From Armatimonadota bacterium (GTDB lineage: Bacteria; Sysuimicrobiota; Sysuimicrobiia; Sysuimicrobiales; Humicultoraceae), in contig JAVKHP010000001.1 of assembly GCA_031459855.1 (NCBI GenBank), positions 2,563,906 to 2,627,905 on the forward strand: 64,000 nt of DNA, written 5' to 3'. The notes under the pieces were generated by a model. The model ran no database searches and was not told the origin of the DNA. It saw only the letters and a program-made list of their open reading frames with translations. Positions within the stretch are counted from its first letter, which is position 1; each line of letters starts with the position of its first letter. The translations under genes were made by a program, and so were the position numbers. Shown one piece after another: positions 16,624 to 26,946 of the stretch.

Positions 16624-18177
16624 ATGAACGCATTGCGGTGGCTGCACCGGAGCTGGCCGGTGCTGCTGGCGGTCGCGCTCGTGGGGAGCGCGCCGGCCGT
16701 GCCCGGGTGGGGGCAGGCGAAGGACACGCTGGTCATCGCCCTGCCCTTCGAGGTGCCGACGCCCGACATCCACAAGGCCACCGGACTGCCGATCCTCGGC
16801 ATGCTGGCCCAGATCGGCGACTCGCTGGTGGTGCTGGACGAGAAGGGGAACGTGAAGCCCTGGCTGGCCGAGTCGTGGACCACCGAAGACGGCGGACGGT
16901 CGCTGGTCTTCAAGATCCGCGACAACGTCAAGATGCACGACGGGCGCACGGTCACCGCTGACGACGTCGTCTACAGCCTGGAGCGCTTCCGGCGCCTGTC
17001 CATCGGGCGGTCGGCGCTGGCCATGGTCGAGAGCATCACCGCGCAGCCGGGCAACCGGGTGAAGATCACGACCCGGACGCCGTTCGCGCCCCTGCTGAAG
17101 ACCTTCATCTACCAGACGATCACCGTCTACAGCAAGGCCGCCATCGAACGGGTGGGCGACGAGGAGTTCTCTAAACACCCCATCGGCCCGGGGCCGTACC
17201 GGTTCGTGCGCCTGGTGCGGGGTGACCGCATGGAGCTCGAAGCCTTCGACCAGTACTGGGCCGGCAAGCCCAGGATCCGGCGCATCGTCGTGCGCTACGT
17301 GCCCGACATGAGCGCCCGGGTGGCGGCCCTGGAGGCCGGCGACGTGGACGTGATCCACGACTTCACGCCCCAGGACGCCGAGCGCATCCGCAGCAACCCC
17401 AACCTGGTCTTCATCAACCCCCCGTCGGCCGGCTTCATCCGCTTCAACATGAACACCCAGCGGCCGCCCTTCAACGACGTGCGGGTCCGCCAGGCGATGA
17501 CCTACGCCATCGACCGCGACGCCATCGTCAAGCAGATCTTCCGTGGCCTGGCCCGGGTCTCCCGCTCGCTGGTGCCCGCCAACGCCGTCGGGTACGTCGA
17601 GACCTACGACGTCTACCGGTACAACCCCGAGCGCGCGCGGCAGCTGCTGCGGGAGGCCGGCGTGCCCGACCTCACCTTCACCTTCAGCTACGGTGCCGGC
17701 CGCTACCTGATGGACAAGGAAGTGGCCGAAGCGGTGCAGGCGCAGATGGCCCGGGCCGGCGTGACCATGCGCATTAACCAGATGGAGTGGGGGCAGTTCT
17801 CGGCCATGATCCGCCTGCCGCTGGAGCGCAACCCCAGCCAGATGACCATGACCTGGTGGCGCACCGTGAACGGCGACGCCGATAACGCCATCGGCATCTA
17901 CTCGCGGGCCGAGCTGCCGCCGCGGGGCAACAACGTGCCCTTCTACTCGTCCGACGAGTTCGAACGCCTCTACGCAGCCCAGCAGGTCGAGACCGACCCC
18001 GAGCGGCGCCGCGCGCTGATCCGCCAGCTCCAGCAGGTCCTGATGCAGGACCTGCCGTCGATTCCCATGTACCAGCAGCCCATCTTCTGGGCCACCCGCA
18101 AGCACGTCGCGGGGTTCCCCAAGAAGGTCACGTCGTTGAGCACGGTGTGGCCGTTGTACGACGTGGAGCTCAAGTAA
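16624..18177 (+). CDS. ABC transporter substrate-binding protein, family 5 (dipeptide/nickel/oligopeptide type)
   Basis: Periplasmic receptor of 517 aa. The signal peptide (about residues 1-31, ending at GWGQA) lacks a lipid-attachment Cys. Family landmarks: the LAESWTTEDGGRSLVFKIRDNVKMHDG region, YSLERF, HPIGPGPYRFV, RFNMNTQRPPFNDVRVRQAM and YAIDRDAI. The start is fixed by GGGAGGTGGG before the ATG; the longer open frame upstream shadows the M24 gene. Two permease genes follow but no ATPase genes, which must be encoded elsewhere. Confidence 0.92.
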   Translation: MNALRWLHRSWPVLLAVALVGSAPAVPGWGQAKDTLVIALPFEVPTPDIHKATGLPILGMLAQIGDSLVVLDEKGNVKPWLAESWTTEDGGRSLVFKIRDNVKMHDGRTVTADDVVYSLERFRRLSIGRSALAMVESITAQPGNRVKITTRTPFAPLLKTFIYQTITVYSKAAIERVGDEEFSKHPIGPGPYRFVRLVRGDRMELEAFDQYWAGKPRIRRIVVRYVPDMSARVAALEAGDVDVIHDFTPQDAERIRSNPNLVFINPPSAGFIRFNMNTQRPPFNDVRVRQAMTYAIDRDAIVKQIFRGLARVSRSLVPANAVGYVETYDVYRYNPERARQLLREAGVPDLTFTFSYGAGRYLMDKEVAEAVQAQMARAGVTMRINQMEWGQFSAMIRLPLERNPSQMTMTWWRTVNGDADNAIGIYSRAELPPRGNNVPFYSSDEFERLYAAQQVETDPERRRALIRQLQQVLMQDLPSIPMYQQPIFWATRKHVAGFPKKVTSLSTVWPLYDVELK

Positions 18178-18202
18178 CCCGCAGCACGCGGGCCGGCGCG
18201 TC

Positions 18203-19123
18203 ATGAGGGCCTACCTTGCCCGCCGGATGCTGGTGGCGATCCCCAGCCTGCTCGCGGTCACGGTGTTGGTATTCGTCGCCATGCGGGTCGTGCCGGGCGA
18301 CCCGGCCGTGCTGCTGGCCGGGGACTTCGCCACCCCCGAGACCGTGGCCGCGCTGCGCGCCCGCTGGGGCCTCGATCGCCCGCTGGTGGTGCAGTATGCG
18401 GTCTTCATGGCGCGCCTGGTCCGCGGCGACCTGGGCGCGTCGATCGTCAGCGACCTGCCCGTGCTGGACGAGATCCTGCAGCGGTTCCGGGTGACGCTGG
18501 TGCTGGCCCTGGCCGCGATCGGCGTCGCGGTGCTGATCGGGCTGTCGGCGGGCATCCTGGGCGCCATCCGGCCGTACTCGGCGTGGGACTACGGCAGCAT
18601 GGTGCTGGCGCTGGCAGGCGTCTCCACGCCGATCTTCTGGTCGGGCATGCTGCTCATCCTCCTGTTCGCGGTGCGGCTGAGCTGGCTGCCCGCCGGCGGC
18701 GTGGCGTCGTGGCAGAGCTTCATCTTGCCGGCGCTGAGCCTCGGCTTCTTCGCCGCGGGCATCATCGCCCGCCAGACCCGGTCGGCCATGCTGGACGTGC
18801 TCCGCCAGGACTACATCCGCACCGCCCGGGCCAAGGGCGTGCCCGAACGGGGGGTCATCCAGGTGCACGCGCTGCGCAACGCCCTGGTGCCGGTGGTCAC
18901 GATCGTCGGGCTGGAGTTCGGCCGGCTGCTGGGCGGTGCCGTGCTCACCGAGACGGTGTTCAGCCTGCCCGGGCTGGGCAGCTTCCTCGTCGTCTCGATC
19001 TTCAAGCGCGACTACCCCGTGATCCAGGGTGTGGTGCTGTGGCTGGCGCTGGCGTTCGTCCTCATCAACATGCTCGTGGACATCGTCTATGCGGCCCTTG
19101 ACCCGCGTATCCGCTACGCCTGA
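18203..19123 (+). CDS. ABC transporter permease, DppB type
   Basis: Inner-membrane permease of 306 aa with six predicted TM helices. The N-terminus RRMLVAIPSLLAVTVLVFVAMRVVPGDP is typical of DppB/OppB. The EAA loop YIRTARAKGVPERGVIQVHALRNALVPV is followed by the usual GLEFGRLLGGAVLTETVFSLPG. Partner of the binding protein upstream and the DppC-type permease downstream. Confidence 0.93.
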   Translation: MRAYLARRMLVAIPSLLAVTVLVFVAMRVVPGDPAVLLAGDFATPETVAALRARWGLDRPLVVQYAVFMARLVRGDLGASIVSDLPVLDEILQRFRVTLVLALAAIGVAVLIGLSAGILGAIRPYSAWDYGSMVLALAGVSTPIFWSGMLLILLFAVRLSWLPAGGVASWQSFILPALSLGFFAAGIIARQTRSAMLDVLRQDYIRTARAKGVPERGVIQVHALRNALVPVVTIVGLEFGRLLGGAVLTETVFSLPGLGSFLVVSIFKRDYPVIQGVVLWLALAFVLINMLVDIVYAALDPRIRYA

Positions 19124-19139
19124 CCTGCCCGCGCGCGCG

Positions 19140-20018
19140 GTGGCCGGCGATGCGGCGGGCGTGTGGACTGGCCGCGCCGGGTCGGCGGCGCTGGCCTGGC
19201 GGCGGTTCCGCCGGCACCGCGGGGCGCAGATGGGCCTGGGGGTCGTGCTGGCGTTCGGGCTCGTGGCGCTGCTGGCCCCGGTGGTGGCGCCCTACGGGCC
19301 CACCGACGCCGACCTGGAGCGCCGGCTGCAGCCGCCCTCGCGGCAGCACTGGCTGGGCATGGATCAACAGGGGCGCGATCTGTTCTCGCGCATCGTCTAC
19401 GGCGGACGTGTCTCGCTGGTGATCGGCGTGATCGCCGTGGGCGTGGCCGCGGGCGTCGGCATCCCCATCGGGGCGCTGTCGGGCTACCGGGGCGGGTGGC
19501 TCGGGCAGGTGCTGATGGGGCTCGTCGACGTGCTGCTGTCCTTCCCGGCGATCCTGGTGGCGATCATCATCGTGGCGCTCGCCGGCCCGGGGCTGCGCAA
19601 CGCGATGCTGGCCATCGGCATCGCGCAGATGCCCGCCTACGCCCGGCTGATGCGCGCCGAGGTGATCCGGCTGCGTGCCGAGATGTTCGTGGAGGCCGCC
19701 CGGGCCATCGGGGTGCCGGAGGGACGTATCCTGGTGCGGCACATCCTGCCCAACGCGGCCGGCCCGCTGATCGTCCAGTCCACGCTGAACCTGGCCGGGG
19801 CGATCCTGTCGGCGGCGTACCTGGGCTTCCTCGGGCTGGGGGCGCAGCCGCCCACCCCGGAGTGGGGCGCGATGCTGGCCGATGGCCGCACCTACCTCCG
19901 CACCGCGCCCCACGTCGCCGTCTACCCGGGCGTGGCGGTAATGCTCGTGGTGCTGGGGTTCAACCTGTTCGGCGACGGCTTGCGAGACGCGCTCGACCCG
20001 CGGGCGACGCGCCGGTAG
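19140..20018 (+). CDS. ABC transporter permease, DppC type
   Basis: Second permease subunit, 292 aa from GTG 19140. The WRRFRRHRGAQMGLGVVLAF start of TM1, the GMDQQGRDLFSRIVYGGRVSL periplasmic segment, the EAA loop FVEAARAIGVPEGRILVRHILPN and the terminal FNLFGDGLRDALDPR are classical DppC. An in-frame ATG at 19089, overlapping the previous gene by 35 bases, is an alternative start; neither has a clear Shine-Dalgarno. Completes the importer without ATPase genes. Confidence 0.9.
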   Translation: MAGDAAGVWTGRAGSAALAWRRFRRHRGAQMGLGVVLAFGLVALLAPVVAPYGPTDADLERRLQPPSRQHWLGMDQQGRDLFSRIVYGGRVSLVIGVIAVGVAAGVGIPIGALSGYRGGWLGQVLMGLVDVLLSFPAILVAIIIVALAGPGLRNAMLAIGIAQMPAYARLMRAEVIRLRAEMFVEAARAIGVPEGRILVRHILPNAAGPLIVQSTLNLAGAILSAAYLGFLGLGAQPPTPEWGAMLADGRTYLRTAPHVAVYPGVAVMLVVLGFNLFGDGLRDALDPRATRR

Positions 20019-20170
20019 ATGCGCCGCCCGCGCACACGCCGAACCGGCACCCCACGGGCGACCGCGCAGTATGCGGCGGCCGCGGCAGCCGTGCCCGGAC
20101 GGCTCGCGGGCGCCATCTGACCACCCGAGGTGGCCACGCACGCATTCATGGGGGAGGAAGGGAGACGACG

Positions 20171-20857
20171 ATGGCGCTACCACCGGAAGTCGAACTCCAG
20201 ATCGAACTGGCCCGGAGCGCGTTGCTGCTCATCGACCTGCAGCGGCGACACGTGGATCCCGCGGTGAGCTACCACCCCATCGCCCCGGAGACCACGGCGC
20301 GGATCGTGGCGGCGGCCCGGCAGGCCCTGGAGGTCGCGCGCGCCCACGGCGTGCCCGTGGTGCACGTGGCCACCTACTCGCGGCGGCCCTCCCCGTGGGG
20401 GTTCGTCGACCACCACAACCCCTTCTGGGCCTACCAGACCGGCAAGATCGTCCCGGGCATGGGCCGCCCCCGGCAGACCGGGAAGAACGTGGAAGGGTCC
20501 GTCTACGCCGAGATCCTGCCCGAGCTCGCCCCGCAGCGCGACGAGCCCGTGGTCGTCAAGCGCCGGTACTCGGCGTTCTACGGCACCGATCTCGAGCTGG
20601 TGCTGCGGGGGCTGCGGACCGAGACCCTGTTCGTGCTGGGCGTGAACACCAACAACTGCGTGCTCGCCACCGTCTTCGACGCCTTCAGCCGCGACCTGCG
20701 CGTCGTGGTGCTGGCCGACGCCTGCGGGTCGATGAACGGCGAGGACTACCACCGGGCGGCGCTGCGGCAGGTGGAAGCCGCCCTGGGGTTCACCATGACC
20801 GTGGGGGAGTTCGCCGACCTGGTCGCGCGCCGGCGTGGTGCGGAGGTGCGGGCATGA
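20171..20857 (+). CDS. Isochorismatase-family cysteine hydrolase
   Basis: Cytoplasmic amidohydrolase-like enzyme, 228 aa, with the family's catalytic triad visible: Asp22 (LLLIDLQ), Lys130 (VVVKRRYSAF) and Cys163 (VNTNNCVLAT, preceded by the usual non-proline turn). Relatives hydrolyse N-carbamoylsarcosine, biuret, ureidoacrylate or nicotinamide. Next to a creatinase-like M24 protein, an N-carbamoyl or ureido substrate is a reasonable inference, not a demonstration. The ATG follows a GGGGGAGGAAGGGAG tract. The stop overlaps the next start (ATGA). Confidence 0.88.
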   Translation: MALPPEVELQIELARSALLLIDLQRRHVDPAVSYHPIAPETTARIVAAARQALEVARAHGVPVVHVATYSRRPSPWGFVDHHNPFWAYQTGKIVPGMGRPRQTGKNVEGSVYAEILPELAPQRDEPVVVKRRYSAFYGTDLELVLRGLRTETLFVLGVNTNNCVLATVFDAFSRDLRVVVLADACGSMNGEDYHRAALRQVEAALGFTMTVGEFADLVARRRGAEVRA

Positions 20858-22626
20858 CCGACGCGCCCGCAGGCTCGCCGGTGGCGCACGCGCGCCGCGC
20901 CCAGGAGGCCGACGCCATCGCGGCGATCTCCGGAGCGCAGCTGCTGGAGTACACCCGGCAGATCGCGCGCTGGGTGCGGCTGTCGGGGTCGCCCGACGAG
21001 CGCCAGGCGTTCGCGTACGTGGAAGGCGTGCTGCGCGGGTTGGGCCTGCGCACGCAGCTGCTGGAGCACGACGCGTTCATCAGCCTGCCCGGGGCCGCGC
21101 GATTGCGCGTCACGGCGCCGGTACGCGAGACGCTCCCGTGCATCACCCATGCGTTCGCGGCGCCCACCGGGCCGGACGGCATCCGGGGCGAGCTGGTCTA
21201 CGTGGGCCAGGGAAGTGCCGACGACTACGCGCGGACCGACGTCCGGGGGAAGATCGCGCTGGTCGAGGGGCTGGGCATTGGCGGGAAGGTCCGCCGCGCG
21301 GAGGAGCACGGCGCCATCGCCCAGGTGTTCATCCATGGCGAGCACACCCACGAGACCAGCGTCTCACCGCTGTGGGGACCGCCCACGCCTGAGACCGCGC
21401 ACCTGCTGCCCCGCACCCCGAGCTTCTCGGTCACCCGCGCGGTGGGTGCCCGGCTCAAGGCGCTGCTGGCGCAGGGGCCCGTGCGCGTGCGGGCCTGGGC
21501 GGAGGTGGACACCGGCTGGCGGACGATCCCGCTGCTGGTGGGCGATCTGCCTGGGGAGGTCGAGCCGGATCGCTTCGTGCTCCTCTCCAGCCACCTCGAT
21601 TCGTGGCACTACGGCGCCATGGACAACGGCGCGGCCAACGCCACGGTGCTGGAGGCGATCCGGGTGCTCGTCCGGGGCCCGCGGCGTCGAGGGCTGCGGG
21701 TTGCGTTCTGGTCGGGGCACTCCCATGGCCGGTTCGCCGGCTCGGCGTGGTACGCGGATCACTTCTGGTTCGACCTCTACCGGCACTGCGTCGCGCACGT
21801 GAACGTCGACTCGACGGGTGGCCGTGGCGCCACGGTGCTGGAAGAGGCGCCGGTGATGGCCGAGACGCGGGCGCTCGCCGCAGAGTTCGTCCGGGCGATC
21901 GGCGGGCAGGACCTGCGCGGCAGGCGCATCGGGCGCTTCGCCGACCAGTCGTTCGTGGGCGTGGGGCTGCCGTCGGTCTTCGGGACCTTCTCCGAGCAGG
22001 ACGCCGCCGACCCCGAGACCCGCCGGGGCCTGTCGTTGTTCGAACACGCCGGGGGCCGTGCCGCCGGCCTGGGGTGGTGGTGGCACACGCCCGAGGACAC
22101 GCTGGACAAGATCGACGAGGCGTTCCTGGTGCGGGACACCCGGATCTACACTGGCGTGCTCTTCCGCCTGCTGAACGAGCCCGCCCTACCTCTCGACTAC
22201 AGCGCGACGGCACGGGAGCTGCGCGACCTGCTCGCCCGCTACCAGGCGGCGGGGCGCGGCCGTCTGGACCTGTCGGCGGAGCTCGCGGCGGCCGCGGCGC
22301 TGGAGGACCAGGCCGACGCGCTGCGGCAGGCACTGACCGCCGCGGCGGCTGCCGGAGACGAGGCCCGGCTGCGGGCACTCAACGACGTCGTGATGCGGCT
22401 CGGACGCCTGCTCGTGCCGGTGAACTACACCGTGCGCGGGCCGTTCGAGCACGACCTGGGCGTGGCGCTGCCGCCGCTGCCGGGCCTGGCCGCGGCTGAC
22501 GCCCTGGGGACGGCCGCTCCCGAGAGCGACGAGGCCAAGATGCTCTACGTGGCACTGCGCCGTCAGGCCAACCGCGTGCGGTTCGCGTTGGAAGAAGCCC
22601 TCGCCGCTATTCGGGCGGTTCTCTAG
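20854..22626 (+). CDS. M28 family metallopeptidase with PA domain, altered catalytic motif
   Basis: 590 aa protein with an N-terminal helical part, a PA-like insert (about 100-220: [26 protein letters not shown]) and an M28 zinc-peptidase domain ([20 protein letters not shown] supplies His and Asp ligands; HVNVDSTGG and [14 protein letters not shown] supply later ones). The usual Glu-Glu of the GxEExGLxGS motif is replaced by Ser-His in [11 protein letters not shown]. No signal peptide is seen, so cytoplasmic. It overlaps the cysteine hydrolase gene by 4 bases and is the last gene of the operon. Confidence 0.82.
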   Translation: MTDAPAGSPVAHARRAQEADAIAAISGAQLLEYTRQIARWVRLSGSPDERQAFAYVEGVLRGLGLRTQLLEHDAFISLPGAARLRVTAPVRETLPCITHAFAAPTGPDGIRGELVYVGQGSADDYARTDVRGKIALVEGLGIGGKVRRAEEHGAIAQVFIHGEHTHETSVSPLWGPPTPETAHLLPRTPSFSVTRAVGARLKALLAQGPVRVRAWAEVDTGWRTIPLLVGDLPGEVEPDRFVLLSSHLDSWHYGAMDNGAANATVLEAIRVLVRGPRRRGLRVAFWSGHSHGRFAGSAWYADHFWFDLYRHCVAHVNVDSTGGRGATVLEEAPVMAETRALAAEFVRAIGGQDLRGRRIGRFADQSFVGVGLPSVFGTFSEQDAADPETRRGLSLFEHAGGRAAGLGWWWHTPEDTLDKIDEAFLVRDTRIYTGVLFRLLNEPALPLDYSATARELRDLLARYQAAGRGRLDLSAELAAAAALEDQADALRQALTAAAAAGDEARLRALNDVVMRLGRLLVPVNYTVRGPFEHDLGVALPPLPGLAAADALGTAAPESDEAKMLYVALRRQANRVRFALEEALAAIRAVL

Positions 22627-22724
22627 CCGCACGTCGACGCCGCCGGGACGCCCGGACCTGCGCGGACGGGCGCCCGATCGCGCAAGCCCCCCACGAGTAT
22701 GCCTTCCCGGCGCGTGGGGCCACC

Positions 22725-22754
22725 TTGACCGCGACCGCCTGCGCGCGCTATGGT
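22725..22754 (+). promoter_or_regulatory. Predicted promoter of csoR/copper operon
   Basis: TTGACC at 22725-22730 and TATGGT at 22749-22754, 18 bases apart. Transcription would begin near 22761, immediately before the palindromic operator. Confidence 0.55.
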
Positions 22755-22771
22755 GAAGTTGACGTTGATAC

Positions 22772-22791
22772 CCCCTCCCCCATGGGAGGGG
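22772..22791. promoter_or_regulatory. CsoR-type operator palindrome
   Basis: CCCCTCCC (22772-22779) and GGGAGGGG (22784-22791) form a perfect 8-bp inverted repeat around CCAT. CsoR-family repressors bind C/G-tract pseudo-palindromes of this kind. Its position between the predicted promoter and the csoR start fits autorepression relieved by Cu(I). Confidence 0.7.
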
Positions 22792-22806
22792 CCAAAGGAG
22801 CGGCCC

Positions 22807-23124
22807 GTGGAACACGCAGCCCCCGCCCCGCATCGCCACGGCCACGGCTCGGCCGAGGCCCGCGCGAAGATCGTGACGCGCCTGCGCAGCGTCGCCGGCC
22901 ACGTGCGCGGCGTGGAACGCATGCTGGAGGAAGGGGCCTACTGCGTGGACGTCATGCGGCAGATCCTGGCGATCCAGCGGGCGCTGGACCGCATCAACGC
23001 CCTGGTGCTGGAGGACCACCTGCAGACGTGCGCGTCCACGGCGATCCGCTCCGACGATCCGCGCGAGCGGGAACGCACGATCGCCGAGCTGCTGGAGGTC
23101 TTCGAGATGTCCAGCAAGCTGTAG
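22807..23124 (+). CDS. csoR: Copper-sensing transcriptional repressor CsoR
   Basis: All-helical metal-responsive repressor of the CsoR/RcnR family, 105 aa. The Cu(I) ligands Cys46, His71 and Cys75 keep the exact CsoR spacing (25 and 4 residues) in GAYCVDV and EDHLQTC. A His-rich N-terminal tail (HRHGHG) precedes the helices. The GTG at 22807 is chosen because AAAGGAG precedes it; an upstream ATG at 22750 would run through the operator. copA and the CopZ-like gene follow on the same strand. Confidence 0.88.
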   Translation: MEHAAPAPHRHGHGSAEARAKIVTRLRSVAGHVRGVERMLEEGAYCVDVMRQILAIQRALDRINALVLEDHLQTCASTAIRSDDPRERERTIAELLEVFEMSSKL

Positions 23125-23213
23125 GCCGGACGGACTGCGGGCGCGTGGTGGCGCGTCGCAGCGTGCGGACCATCGGATCCGTGAGGATCGCAGGCCCAAG
23201 GGAGCAGAGGCCT

Positions 23214-25715
23214 ATGAGCGTCGTGACCGAGCGCACGAAGCCCGCACAGGAGCGCACACGACCCCGGCGTGTCGATCTCCCGGTGGCCGGCATGTCGTGC
23301 GCGTCGTGCGTGGCCCGCGTGGAGCAGCATCTCCAGCGGGTCCCCGGCGTGGTCACCGCCCAGGTGAACTTCGCCGCGGAGCGGGCGGCGGTGACCTTCG
23401 ATCCGGCGGCGGTCCGCGTGGAGGATCTGGTCGCCGCGGTCCACGACGCCGGCTACGAGGTGCCCCGCGCCCGCACCGTGATCCCCATCGCCGGCATGTC
23501 GTGCGCCTCGTGCGTGGCCAAGGTGGAAGCCGCGCTGCGCGCCGTGGACGGTGTGGTGACCGCGGCGGTCAACCTGGCCCGCGAGCAGGCCACCGTGGAG
23601 TACGTGCCGGGTGTGGCGAGCCCCGACGCCCTGGCGCGCGCGATCCGCGCCGCGGGGTACGAGCCGCTGGCCACCGAGGAGGCCACGGTCGACCGCGAGG
23701 CCCAGCGGCGGGCCCGCGAGCTGCGTGACCTGCGCCTGCGGCTGGCCGTCGCCGCCCTGCTGAGCGCGCCGATCCTCTGGGGCAGCCTGCCCCACATGGG
23801 CATCGCCGTCTGGACGCCACCGCTCCTGCACGACTGGACCGTGCAGTTCCTGCTGGCCACGCCCGTGCAGCTCTGGGCCGGCTGGCGGTTCTACCGCGGC
23901 CTGTGGGCCGCCCTGCGTCACCGCAGCGCCGACATGAACACGCTGATCGCCGTGGGCACGTCGGCTGCCTACCTGTACAGCGCGGCGGCCACGTTCGCGC
24001 CCCAGTGGTTCGCGGCCAGCGGTGTGCCGCCGACGGTCTACTACGAGACGGCGTCCATCATCATCGTCTTCATCCTGCTGGGCCGCTACCTGGAGGCGCG
24101 GGCCAAGGGCCAGACCAGCGAGGCGATCCGGCGCCTGCTGAGCCTGCAGGCGAAGACGGCGCGCGTGCTGCGCGATACCCAGGAGGTGGACGTCCCGGTC
24201 GAGGAGGTCCAGGTCGGCGACGTCGTCGTGGTGCGCCCCGGCGAGCGCATCCCGGTGGATGGCATCGTGATCGCGGGGCGCTCCACCGTGGACGAGTCCA
24301 TGATCACCGGCGAGTCGATGCCGGTCGAGAAGGGCGAGGGTGACGAGGTCATCGGCGCGACGCTCAACAAGACCGGTGCCTTTCGGTTCCGCGCCACACG
24401 GGTCGGCCGCGACACGACGCTGGCGCAGATCATCCGGCTGGTCGAGGAGGCGCAGGGCAGCAAGGCGCCGATCCAGCAGCTGGCCGACCGCGTGGCGGCC
24501 TACTTCGTGCCGACGGTGATCGCCATCGCGCTCGTGACGGCTGCGGTCTGGCTGCTGATCGGTCCACAGCCCCGCGTGACCTACGCGCTGCTGACCTTCG
24601 TGGCGGTCCTGATCATCGCGTGCCCCTGTGCCCTGGGCCTGGCCACGCCCACTGCCATCATGGTGGGCACCGGCCGGGGGGCCGAGGCCGGCATCCTGAT
24701 CCGCGGCGGCGAGGCCCTGGAGACGGCCCACCGGCTCACCGCGGTGGTCTTCGACAAGACCGGCACACTGACCCGCGGCGCACCACAGGTCACCGACGTG
24801 GTGCCCGCCGACGGCGTGGACGCCGCACGCCTGCTGCACCTGGCCGCGTCCGCCGAACGCCACTCCGAGCACCCCATCGGCGAGGCGGTCGTGGCCTACG
24901 CGCGCGCCCGCGGGATCGCCCCGAGCGACCCGTCGGCCTTCGAGGCGGTCCCCGGCCATGGCATCGAGGCCGTCGTGGACGGGCATCGGGTGCTGGTGGG
25001 CAACGCCGCGTTGCTGGAACGGGCGGGGCTGATCGCCAACGGCCTGCGGGCCGACGTCGAGCGCCTGGCCGCGGCCGGGAAGACGCCGATGGTCGCGGCC
25101 ATCGACGGCGCACCGGCCGGTGTCATCGCGGTGGCCGACACCCTGAAGCCTCACAGCCGCGAGGTCGTGGCCGCGCTGCAGCGCATGGGCATGCAGGTCC
25201 TGATGCTGACCGGCGACACCCGGCGGACGGCCGAGGCGATCGCGGCGCAACTCGGCATCACCCGGGTGCTGGCCGAGGTGAAGCCCGGGGAGAAAGCCGC
25301 GCAGATTCAGGCCCTGCAGCGCCAGGGTCACGTGGTGGCCATGGTCGGCGACGGCATCAACGACGCGCCTGCCCTGGTGCAGGCCGACCTGGGCATCGCC
25401 ATCGGCGCCGGGACCGACGTGGCCATCGAATCGGCAGACATCGTCCTGGTGGGCGACGATCTCCGGGGCGTGCTGGCGGCCATCGCCCTGAGCCGGCGCA
25501 CGATGCGGACGATCCGGCAGAACCTGTTCTGGGCGTTCGCGTACAACGTGGCCCTGATCCCGGTCGCGGCAGGCGTGTTGTACCCGTTCACGGGGACGCT
25601 GCTCAACCCGGCTCTGGCGGCGCTGGCCATGGCGGCCTCGTCGGTCACGGTGGTCAGCAACAGCCTGCGCCTGCGCCGGTTTCGGCTGCCTGCGGCGGCT
25701 GCGGCGGCAGCGTAG
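23214..25715 (+). CDS. copA: Copper-exporting P1B-type ATPase
   Basis: Inner-membrane Cu(I) efflux pump, 833 aa. Two N-terminal heavy-metal domains have GMSCASC (Cys29/Cys32 and Cys97/Cys100). The TM part contains the CPC motif [15 protein letters not shown]. The actuator TGES, the phosphorylation site [13 protein letters not shown] and GDGINDAP are all intact. The ATG follows GGGAGCAGAGG. It lies downstream of csoR and upstream of a copper chaperone gene, a standard copper-resistance operon. Confidence 0.96.
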   Translation: MSVVTERTKPAQERTRPRRVDLPVAGMSCASCVARVEQHLQRVPGVVTAQVNFAAERAAVTFDPAAVRVEDLVAAVHDAGYEVPRARTVIPIAGMSCASCVAKVEAALRAVDGVVTAAVNLAREQATVEYVPGVASPDALARAIRAAGYEPLATEEATVDREAQRRARELRDLRLRLAVAALLSAPILWGSLPHMGIAVWTPPLLHDWTVQFLLATPVQLWAGWRFYRGLWAALRHRSADMNTLIAVGTSAAYLYSAAATFAPQWFAASGVPPTVYYETASIIIVFILLGRYLEARAKGQTSEAIRRLLSLQAKTARVLRDTQEVDVPVEEVQVGDVVVVRPGERIPVDGIVIAGRSTVDESMITGESMPVEKGEGDEVIGATLNKTGAFRFRATRVGRDTTLAQIIRLVEEAQGSKAPIQQLADRVAAYFVPTVIAIALVTAAVWLLIGPQPRVTYALLTFVAVLIIACPCALGLATPTAIMVGTGRGAEAGILIRGGEALETAHRLTAVVFDKTGTLTRGAPQVTDVVPADGVDAARLLHLAASAERHSEHPIGEAVVAYARARGIAPSDPSAFEAVPGHGIEAVVDGHRVLVGNAALLERAGLIANGLRADVERLAAAGKTPMVAAIDGAPAGVIAVADTLKPHSREVVAALQRMGMQVLMLTGDTRRTAEAIAAQLGITRVLAEVKPGEKAAQIQALQRQGHVVAMVGDGINDAPALVQADLGIAIGAGTDVAIESADIVLVGDDLRGVLAAIALSRRTMRTIRQNLFWAFAYNVALIPVAAGVLYPFTGTLLNPALAALAMAASSVTVVSNSLRLRRFRLPAAAAAAA

Positions 25716-25936
25716 CGTTGGCCCACCCACCGCGGCCCCTGAGGGCAGGCGCACACACAGGGAGCGCGACGCCTTGCGAGGGGTGCGCCTGCCGGTCCTG
25801 CCGGCGGCCTGTGACGGTACCGGGGATATGGGCGAGGGGAAAGGGAACGCAGACACGACGCCCATGGGCGGGTGCCCAGGGGGTCCTGGCGGTCCCGTGG
25901 GCGCACAGCCAGAGAGAGAAAGGAGAGGGGAACGCA

Positions 25937-26143
25937 ATGACGAGCAAGACGTTCGATGTCCCGAAGATCCACTGCGAGGGATGCGTCCAGACCGTGACCG
26001 AGGCAGTGCGCAAGCTGCCCGGCGTCGAGAAGGTGGAGGCCAGCGCAGTGACCAAGCGGGTGCTGGTCGAGTTCGATCCGCGTCGGGTCGACGAGGCGCG
26101 CATCCGCGAGGCGCTGAAGGCCGCGGGGTACCCGGCGGCCTGA
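25937..26143 (+). CDS. Heavy-metal-associated domain protein, CopZ-like copper chaperone
   Basis: 68 aa ferredoxin-like HMA domain with the Cu(I)-binding motif IHCEGC (Cys13, Cys16). It presumably carries copper to CopA. The ATG is preceded by AAAGGAGAGGGG. The 221 bases between copA and this gene hold no other gene; a CCCATGGG palindrome at about 25862 is too short to call an operator. Confidence 0.88.
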   Translation: MTSKTFDVPKIHCEGCVQTVTEAVRKLPGVEKVEASAVTKRVLVEFDPRRVDEARIREALKAAGYPAA

Positions 26144-26234
26144 CCGGCGCGCACGGCAGGGCGCCGGCGCCCTGGTCTCGCAGCCGCGCGGAGTGCGGCG
26201 GCCGTGCACGGGGCGCCCGGAAGGTGCTGACCCA

Positions 26235-26783
26235 TTGAACTGCACGCTACGGCCGCGGGTCGTGATCCTGGCCGTGGTCGGGCTGGTGGTGGGTGCGCTG
26301 GCGCTCCTCATCGTCCGCGCCGGCCGCCAGGCCTCGATCACTGCGGCACTGGCGCGCGGGCTCACCCCTGACGCACCGCCGTTCGTGCTGCCGCGCCTGG
26401 ACCGCGACGGCACCCTGGAGCTGGCTGCGCTCCGGGGCAAGGTCGTCGTGCTCAACTTCTGGGCGTCGTGGTGCGTGCCGTGCCGCGACGAGGCACCGCT
26501 GCTGGAAGCCATCTGGCAACGGTACCGGGATCGGGGCGTCGTGGTTGTCGGCGTGAACGTGCAGGATCTCATCCCGGCGGCCCAGCGGTTCCTGCGGGAG
26601 ACGCGGACGACGTATCCGGTCGTGCGCGACCGCGACAACCGCATCTACCGGGCCTATGGACTCACCGGCGTGCCCGAGACGTTCTTCATCGACCGGCAGG
26701 GACGGATCGTGCGCAAGTTCCCGGGTGTCGTGACGGACCAGGCCGCGTGGGCTCGGGCTGTCGAAGAGGTGCTGGCGCGGTGA
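26235..26783 (+). CDS. TlpA/ResA-like membrane-anchored thioredoxin
   Basis: Extracytoplasmic thiol-disulfide oxidoreductase. One N-terminal TM anchor (about residues 9-27) is followed by a thioredoxin fold with the active site WASWCVPC (Cys80, Cys83) and the cis-Pro segment GVPETFFID. 182 aa from a TTG start, chosen because GGAAGGTG lies about 8 bases upstream; a GTG at 26193 is the alternative. Relatives reduce apocytochrome c or copper-protein cysteines, so its place behind the copper genes may be functional. Confidence 0.88.
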   Translation: MNCTLRPRVVILAVVGLVVGALALLIVRAGRQASITAALARGLTPDAPPFVLPRLDRDGTLELAALRGKVVVLNFWASWCVPCRDEAPLLEAIWQRYRDRGVVVVGVNVQDLIPAAQRFLRETRTTYPVVRDRDNRIYRAYGLTGVPETFFIDRQGRIVRKFPGVVTDQAAWARAVEEVLAR

Positions 26784-26946
26784 GGCGGTCCGCACCACCC
26801 CGTACGCCATGCGCAAGGGTGCGGCACGGGACCCAGGGCGGCTGCGCCGGTACCGCGAGCGTCGCACCATGCCCCGGTGCTGCTCCCGGATACAGCGCCG
26901 ACGCCACGGCCGTCGATGCCGGCTGTGCTATACTGGCGCCGGGTGC

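Noticed and set aside
25716-25936. Second CsoR operator between copA and the CopZ-like gene
   Set aside because: Only a short CCCATGGG palindrome is present; it lacks the extended C/G tracts of the operator upstream of csoR.
22938-25937. 999-codon minus-strand open frame opposite copA
   Set aside because: Purely the reverse-strand shadow of copA/csoR codons; no domain, no start context.
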